Positions 58,381-64,000 of a DNA stretch of 64,000 nt are shown piece by piece. A program made the translations under genes and the position numbers. The stretch comes from Silene latifolia (Eukaryota; Streptophyta; Magnoliopsida; Caryophyllales; Caryophyllaceae), in contig NC_133536.1 in NCBI RefSeq assembly GCF_048544455.1, positions 200,821,325 through 200,885,324 of the forward strand, written 5' to 3'. The notes beneath the pieces were generated by a model. That model was not told where the DNA came from and did no database searches. It was given only the letters and a program-made list of their open reading frames with translations. Within the stretch, counting starts at the first letter, position 1. Each line of letters begins with the position of its first letter.

Positions 58381-58500
58381 TTCGTGTGTTTAATATATGT
58401 GAATAGTATTTTATTCAAATGGTATGAATTGAAAGAATGGGAGGGGGTATAAAATTGCAAACAAGTCTCCAAGTCAAATCGTTGGAGATGCTATAATCTT

Positions 58501-59063
58501 CCACTCTCAAAATCTAACCAAATTTCTTGAAACTTGAACGGTTATGGATCTTAATTCGTACATAATACAAGTAATTATTTTCGCCTTGTTAATTGTTTGA
58601 AGTAATATTTTTTTTAGCCCACTTGTTATCCATTTTTATTTGGGAATCTGGTCCATCTCTCACTATTGCATAATTTATTGTCAATCAGTTCTTTGTTTTG
58701 ATGTTCATTTGTCTGGTGACCTATGTGTTATTCCCGATCGACCGTTACAGGCCTTGCATTCAGTTGAATAAGGTGTTCCCTCCTTCCCCTCACTTTCTCC
58801 GGTAAGTGTCATGATGAAAATTTGATTTTTCTTTAAAACAATAAAACTTTTATGAACGGTGGTTGAGGGTCTGACATGGTGTTCCCCCTACCTCTCGCCC
58901 CTTCCCCCACCTGTTGTGTCCTTGGCTGTCGTGCATAAATGGCTTTCAAAACCGTTTTCATTGTGTTCTTCCCTGCATGCATTTCCGAATTTCGATGATC
59001 GTGTATCAGTGTAGCTCAGTCGGTTTTCTCTAATCTTTTGCTTCTTCTGTTGTTGGTTTAATT
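58501..59063. other. Spacer between the two CACTA elements
   Basis: No gene recognised. Confidence 0.4.
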
Positions 59064-59084
59064 CACTACAAAATAAACACGGAA

Positions 59085-59512
59085 AACTGACGGAAAAAAT
59101 CGTCACGACAGCCCCTTTTCCGTCAGGAATAGCCATTCCTGACGGTTTTTCCGTCAGAAATCAAGCGTCACTACAAATGGTCACAGAAACAGGATCCTGA
59201 CGGCATTTCCGTCACAAGCTGCACTCCTGACGGTTATTCCGTCAAAACAGAACATTTAGGGGTGACGTAGGAAGTCAACATTTTGTTGACCAAAGTGACG
59301 GAAAAACCGTCAGATATGGCCATTCCTGACGGAATTTCCGTCAGATAAGTCAACAATTTGTTTGACTTATCTGACGGAATTTCCGTCACAAGAGGCCCAC
59401 GTCTGACAGAATTTCCGTCAGATAAGTCAACAAATTGTTGACTTCTGTGACGGTTTTTCCGTCAGATATGGCTCACAACTGACGGTTTTTCCGTCAGGAC
59501 ATATCTGGGCAG
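59085..59512. repeat. Subterminal palindromic repeats of the large CACTA
   Basis: About twenty occurrences of tgacgg or ccgtca, mostly as facing pairs such as tgacggaatttccgtca and tgacggtttttccgtca, many followed by gataagtcaacaa. Facing pairs make 16-17 bp hairpins. Confidence 0.9.
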
Positions 59513-59794
59513 TAGCTGAAAACAGCAACTTGCTGCCCAGTCACAATGCGGATTTTGCATTGTTTTTACGCACCAAACCTGCAAAAACCAAATACAACCG
59601 TCGACCGCCAAGCGGGAATCCATTATCATGTTGACCGCATGAGCGGGAATCAATAGTAGACAACGAAAGCATCGAAAGAAAACCAAACACGATTGGAAGA
59701 CCGAAGTTACGATACTGACCTAAGGTAGCCATAATCATAAGTGTCCTAAGGTAGCCTTAACTAAACTACCAACATAAGAACATAGATGACGGTA

Positions 59795-61336
59795 CTAATA
59801 ATTACCTAGAGGCTCAATAAAGTCACTACCAAAGCCATGCCCGCCATCCTCATTGTCTTCTCTACGGAAAGGGCGGGCGAAACCGGAGCACGAGGGAGGG
59901 GGTTGAGATGCGCGCATCTCAGCCATTGCTTGTTTCATTTCTACCATTTGCTGAGCTTGGAGACGGACTGTTTCTTGAGTGGCGCGCATTTCTTCCTCAA
60001 GACTTTGTTGTGCGGCTCGCTCATTGTTTATTTGGGTGGCAAATTGAGTATACTGGGTAGGAGTGTAAGAGAATGATCGACGAGTACCTTTGTTACACGG
60101 ACGTTCATACCATTGTTCGGCCGCTACATCACCATGCCCGAAAAATCTTTCACGATTGTCAAAACCATCGACCGCTTTGTAGAACGAACGGTACTCGTCT
60201 GGAGCCTCTCCGGGGGGCGTTGGTTGACTCATCTCTTCTTGATAAATGGCCTAAAACAAAAACAAATAAGGAAAAAATGATGTTATATTTAAAAATGAGG
60301 AAAATATAATAAATATTAACATTATGAATTAGAGAAATATAATAAATATTAACTTACGTCGGTCTTAGTGGCTCGAGGATTAACCCACTCCCCCTTCTTG
60401 TTTTTCTTGGTCTTTGTAAACAACTTGTATGGTGTGGCCGACTCACCCTGAAAGTAGCATAAAAACGTAAATTGATTATATTCGGTAATCAATACTTGTA
60501 ACCAATTTGTGAAAAATAATAAATTTGGAGGGAGTATAATACTTACCAATTCCTTGAAAGCATCGGAGCAACTCTTACGGCCTAGAGTATGAGTGCCTAG
60601 TGCTTTCCCGTCCTTAGCACCCGACATTCTATTTGCCTTATTTATCTTAGAATTTTTGGCAAATTCAGGGTCTTTTTCTTCTCTTTCCTTCAGATTCACC
60701 CACCAAGAGAGCGGTACCCAATCGGGTTTGTTCTTTAAATACTTGAGTCCATTAATAAGCTTGGTAATCCGCCTCGTGACCTCCTTTTGCCAATCGGGCT
60801 TAGGGTTATACTCTTTATCGACGGACTTCACATGTTTCTATTTCAAAAACAAGTATTTAATTAGTAATAGAAGATGACTTTAATTAATAAAAATAAAATA
60901 AAAATTATTAACGTAAAGTAAATAATAGGTAACTTTTAAATTACCCTAAACCAATTCCACATCTTCAAACGCTGCGCTTGGCTCGCCTCACTCCATTTGG
61001 TGAAGTACTCTTCATCTGAAATGTTATTTGTGAACGACCAACTGACATATTTTTTTATGCACTTGTCACTCCACCTGAAAATTAAAACAAACATATATTC
61101 AAAATTTAAATAAAATGATTTGAATGATATATATTTCATAAAGCTAAAAATAAATTTTAGAACACTTACCATTTACCATCTGGTTTATTTTGTGATAGAA
61201 TTATCTGCATATTATCCGTTTCCGGATTAAATGTCTGAACACCCTCGTCATCATCATTATCAATCTCATCGTTCTCTTCGTTACGGCGACTTCCCCCACT
61301 ACTGCTCCCTATAAACTTTCGAATGAAACCTGCCAT
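59795..61336 (-). CDS. TNPA-like protein of the CACTA element, 5 exons, 377 aa
   Basis: Exons 61170-61336, 60945-61074, 60547-60837, 60358-60447 and 59795-60250 total 1134 nt; every border is canonical and the frame is open from ATG to TAG. TNPA binds the subterminal repeats and works with TNPD in excision. Seen: an N-terminus with a serine/glycine and acidic stretch (RKFIGSSSGGSRRNEEN), a PF03004-like plant transposase core with YVSWSFTNNISDEEYFTKWS, RKSCSDAF and TPYKLFTKTKK, then a tail with a coiled coil (about residues 285-335: QSLEEEMRATQETVRLQAQQ, MVEMKQAMAEMR) suited to dimerisation. No inactivating change is visible. Confidence 0.82.
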
Positions 61337-61578
61337 ATACTAATCATAAACAACAGAAATTGTCAGTTGAATAAAAATCGTTAGTATAAATTGGAGTGTC
61401 ATGAACAATATAATAAATAAATAATTAACACCGCAAATTGGTAGTCCAACAAAAATGAAAACAAAAATGAAGTGTCATGATTAAAATGCTTCAATTTGAT
61501 TCAATGATTAAAATTCATACATAAAAATGATTTCATTAAAATTCATACATTAATATAGTAGAATTACAACAACTCCCA

Positions 61579-62365
61579 TCACTCATCACTATCACTATCA
61601 CTATGAATCAAAAGAGGTTCATCATCATCTGAAAAAAGCATTCCAACTTCTTCATCTTCTTCCCCATTTTCCTCTATTCTATTTTCTTCAACTTCAACTT
61701 CATTATCCTCTTCTTCTCCGACATCCCCGTCATATTTCCTTTCACCCATTTCCACAACCACTTCATATTCATCTTCAATTTCTGACTCTTCCACCAAAAT
61801 TGGTGAAGATGCGTGATCATTGACAACCACATCCTCTTGGAAGACAATTTCGTCAACAGGAGCATCAACATGTGATCTTGCCTTGATTTTAAAAACCGCG
61901 GACTATTGCTGATTACCTTTCTTAGTGGTTGGATAAGGAGCATAACAAACTTGATCGACTTGAAAAGCTGGCACGAATGGGTTATGTCCACGAAACTTCT
62001 TATTCTCATTTATATCTACAAATCCGTATGCCTTATGGATATTAAGTCCTAGTTGAGAATTATCAAACCAATCACATTTAAACAATATCACCCTATAAAC
62101 CCTTTTCTCGGTATAATAACCAAGCTCAATTACTTCATTTAGGGTTCCATAGTAGTCCAAACCTTCTGTAGAATTCACACAAACCCCATTACTTGAGGTA
62201 GCTTTCGAAAGATCGACTCCCTCCTTATAAGCTCGAAATTTATAGCCATTGATAGAATATCGTCTCCACGTCTTCACCTTGCTACTAGGACCTAATGCTA
62301 GAGCTACAATTAAAGGGTCATTTAATCTATAAGACTATCAATAAAACAATATGTTAATTAATGTG

Positions 62366-62444
<79 letters not shown>

Positions 62445-64000
62445 TAATCTCCATAACTAATGATATGGACAAACAAAATAAATGGATTGGTATATGATAG
62501 TATGAGTCAAACGTATTACTTACTTCATTTCGAAACCATTTCGGATAACTTTTGTCATGTTTGCTCCAAACATCATCAGAGGACATGACATCAGGAAATG
62601 TGAGTTTGATATGTGTCTCAAATTCCCTATATATAGCAAGAAAATGTTTTAATTATGTATTACCTATAATTTTGATCTTATTTGATAATTAAAAATGTAT
62701 TGAGTAATAACGAAATAATAACTTACTTTTCATAAGGCTCTAACAATTTCCCACAATTCCTTAGCACATAAAATTGAGAATCTTCATACTTTTTCTAACT
62801 CAAGTGCCTCTGAATACATTTCCCAGTTGTAGTTCCCATGTCAGCATTGAATAACTCGGGTAATATCATTGAATCTATGTCGTCATCGGAATTCACACCA
62901 ACATCTAAATCTTTCGCTTTTGTGTCAATATGACTTTCAAAATATAGGGAACAAAAATTTGCAATTTCCTCTAACAAAAAAGAATTGCATATGGAACCCT
63001 CCACCCGAGCTTTGTTGCCAATCTTTCTTTTTATATGATTAAGAAATCTCTCAAATGGATACATCCATCGATATTGAACAGGTCCTCCAACCTTCGCTTC
63101 ATAAGGTAAGTGAATTGGCAAATGCTCCATGGAATTGAAGAAAGATGGGGGAAATATCTTCTCTAACTTGCATATTATCTCCGCAATGTTATTCTCTAGA
63201 CGTTCCATAGAATCGACTCTAATCGTAGAAGTACACAGGTCTCTAAAAAATTGGCTGATCTCAGTTATTGCATTCCAAGAATTAGTTGGGTGCAACTTTC
63301 CCAAGGCAACAGGGAGTAGCCGTTCCATAAAGACATGACAGTCATGACTTTTCATGAAATGCAACACCTTATTTTTATGGTCAACACACCGACTCAAATC
63401 TGAAGCATAACCATCCGGGAATTTCAATTTAGCAACCCATTCACATAGAGCCTTTTTCTCCGCAGTTTCTAAAACAAACCTAGATGATATTTGCCGTTTA
63501 TAACAAAGTTCATTAAAGTCTAGTTTTTCCTTAGGGCCAAATTTAGTTTTACCTGGTACATCCATCATCGTGTTGATAAGTTGTTCGAAAAAGTTTTTCT
63601 CAATGTGCATAACGTTTAGGTTGTGTCGAATTGACAACGTTTTCCAGTAAGGAAGTTCCCAAAGTATGCTTTGTTTCCACCAACCTTCATTCTTGTCTTT
63701 CAATCTTTTCAATTCTTGATCAGAAACATCAACTATTTTTGGCAAATCCTTAACGGAATCCCACACTTCATCACCTGTTAATTTCGACACGGCTATGCGA
63801 TTCTCAGTTTTTCTGTTCTTTAGAAAATGCTTATAATTGTTGCGGAAAGGATGATCAGGTCTTAAGAACTCACGGTGACAATCGAACCAACAAACCAAGC
63901 CGAACATTACGAGGCTCACTTGCAAATTCTGGATGCTCTCTATCAAAATGTTTCCACGCTTCTCCATCACTTGAGTGTGCCATTGTCCCCCTTTCTCTTA
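61579..64000 (-). pseudogene. TNPD/TNP2-type CACTA transposase, damaged and partial
   Basis: Minus strand. Near the edge the N-terminal part (AWKHFDREHPEFASEPRNVR then LGL) runs directly into WFDCHREFLRPDHPFRNNYK in another frame. In TNP2 proteins a long catalytic segment separates these motifs, so an internal deletion has removed it. Then come HNLNVMHIEKNFFEQLINTM (end of TNP2), a DUF4218 domain (YEAKVGGPVQYRWMYPFERF) and, after introns, a DUF4216 domain (YYTEKRVYRVILFKCDWFDN). Two in-frame TAG codons interrupt otherwise open sequence, one after IQRHLS (62795) and one after KKGNQQ (61903). Past the second, the frame continues to an acidic C-terminus ending at 61579. The element cannot make an active transposase from this copy. 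Confidence 0.85.
62366..62441. repeat. (TA)n microsatellite in a TNPD intron
   Basis: About 38 uninterrupted TA units, between the DUF4216 exon and the short exon ahead of it. Confidence 0.95.

Larger units (their letters stand above)
56560..58500. mobile_element. Outer inverted-repeat element interrupted by a CACTA-like insertion
   Basis: The left arm (about 56547-56617: gcttgcaattttatac, catatctcattctctcaatt) is matched in reverse by the right arm (about 58395-58490: gtatgaattgaaagaatggg, gtataaaattgcaaac), about 75 bp each with mismatches. Everything between is the CACTA-like element. Limits approximate. Confidence 0.6.
59064..64000 (-). mobile_element. CACTA (En/Spm) transposon with TNPA and TNPD genes, right end outside the window
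   Basis: The terminal repeat CACTACAAAA starts at 59064, followed by a dense subterminal array of TGACGGA/TCCGTCA units (59085-59512). Two genes on the minus strand follow in the order expected for the 3' half of En/Spm-type elements: TNPA-like (59795-61336) and TNPD/TNP2-like (61579 to the edge). So 59064 is the 3' end of the element and its 5' end lies beyond 64000. At least 4.9 kb. Confidence 0.88.

Overview
The window is nuclear DNA of a flowering plant. Genes have introns with GT/AG borders, intergenic DNA is AT-rich, and every class of plant transposon is present. A Retand-type Tat retrotransposon and several repeat motifs fit a eudicot, perhaps Caryophyllales; that lineage guess is inference. 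All readings are by eye, with no database search.

Gene-bearing part (about 0.2-18.8 kb). Five probable host genes: an uncharacterised two-exon gene (minus, 200-535); NOP53, a nucleolar ribosome-biogenesis factor (plus, 2821-9643, 12 exons, 364 aa); a membrane-anchored armadillo-like protein (plus, 11508-15636, 6 exons, 182 aa); a small heavy-metal-associated domain protein (plus, 16689-17168, 3 exons, 76 aa); and an ERD15-like protein with a PAM2 motif (minus, 18059-18601, 2 exons, 145 aa). Exon phases close exactly in all five. Their introns and flanks hold many short DNA transposons: Mutator-like elements with 9-bp target duplications, a tandem pair of Tourist-like MITEs, hAT-like MITEs, Stowaway MITEs and SINE pieces.

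Retrotransposon part (20.5-34.0 kb). A Ty1/copia fossil (20565-25582, minus) and a Ty3/gypsy Tat/Retand-type fossil (25944-34029, plus) lie almost side by side, each with matching LTRs and a 5-bp target duplication. The second has lost most of pol but keeps a tandem-repeat block and an antisense coding region.

Nested part (35.4-44.4 kb). A 5'-truncated L1-type LINE (minus) was split in its reverse transcriptase region by a 4.7-kb CACTA transposon (37104-41790). That transposon carries exon-intron fragments of two actin-cytoskeleton genes, a class XI myosin motor and a formin FH2 domain, in the same orientation. This gene-capturing CACTA is the most striking object in the window.

Repeat-rich right half (44.4-64 kb). 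Microsatellites, satellite-like repeats, Stowaway MITEs, a Mutator-like element, a Helitron 3' end, a 546-bp TRIM, a CACTA-like element inside an older inverted-repeat element, and finally a large CACTA element (59064 to beyond the right edge) with an intact TNPA-like gene (377 aa) and a damaged TNP2-type transposase gene. I see no confident host gene right of 18.6 kb.
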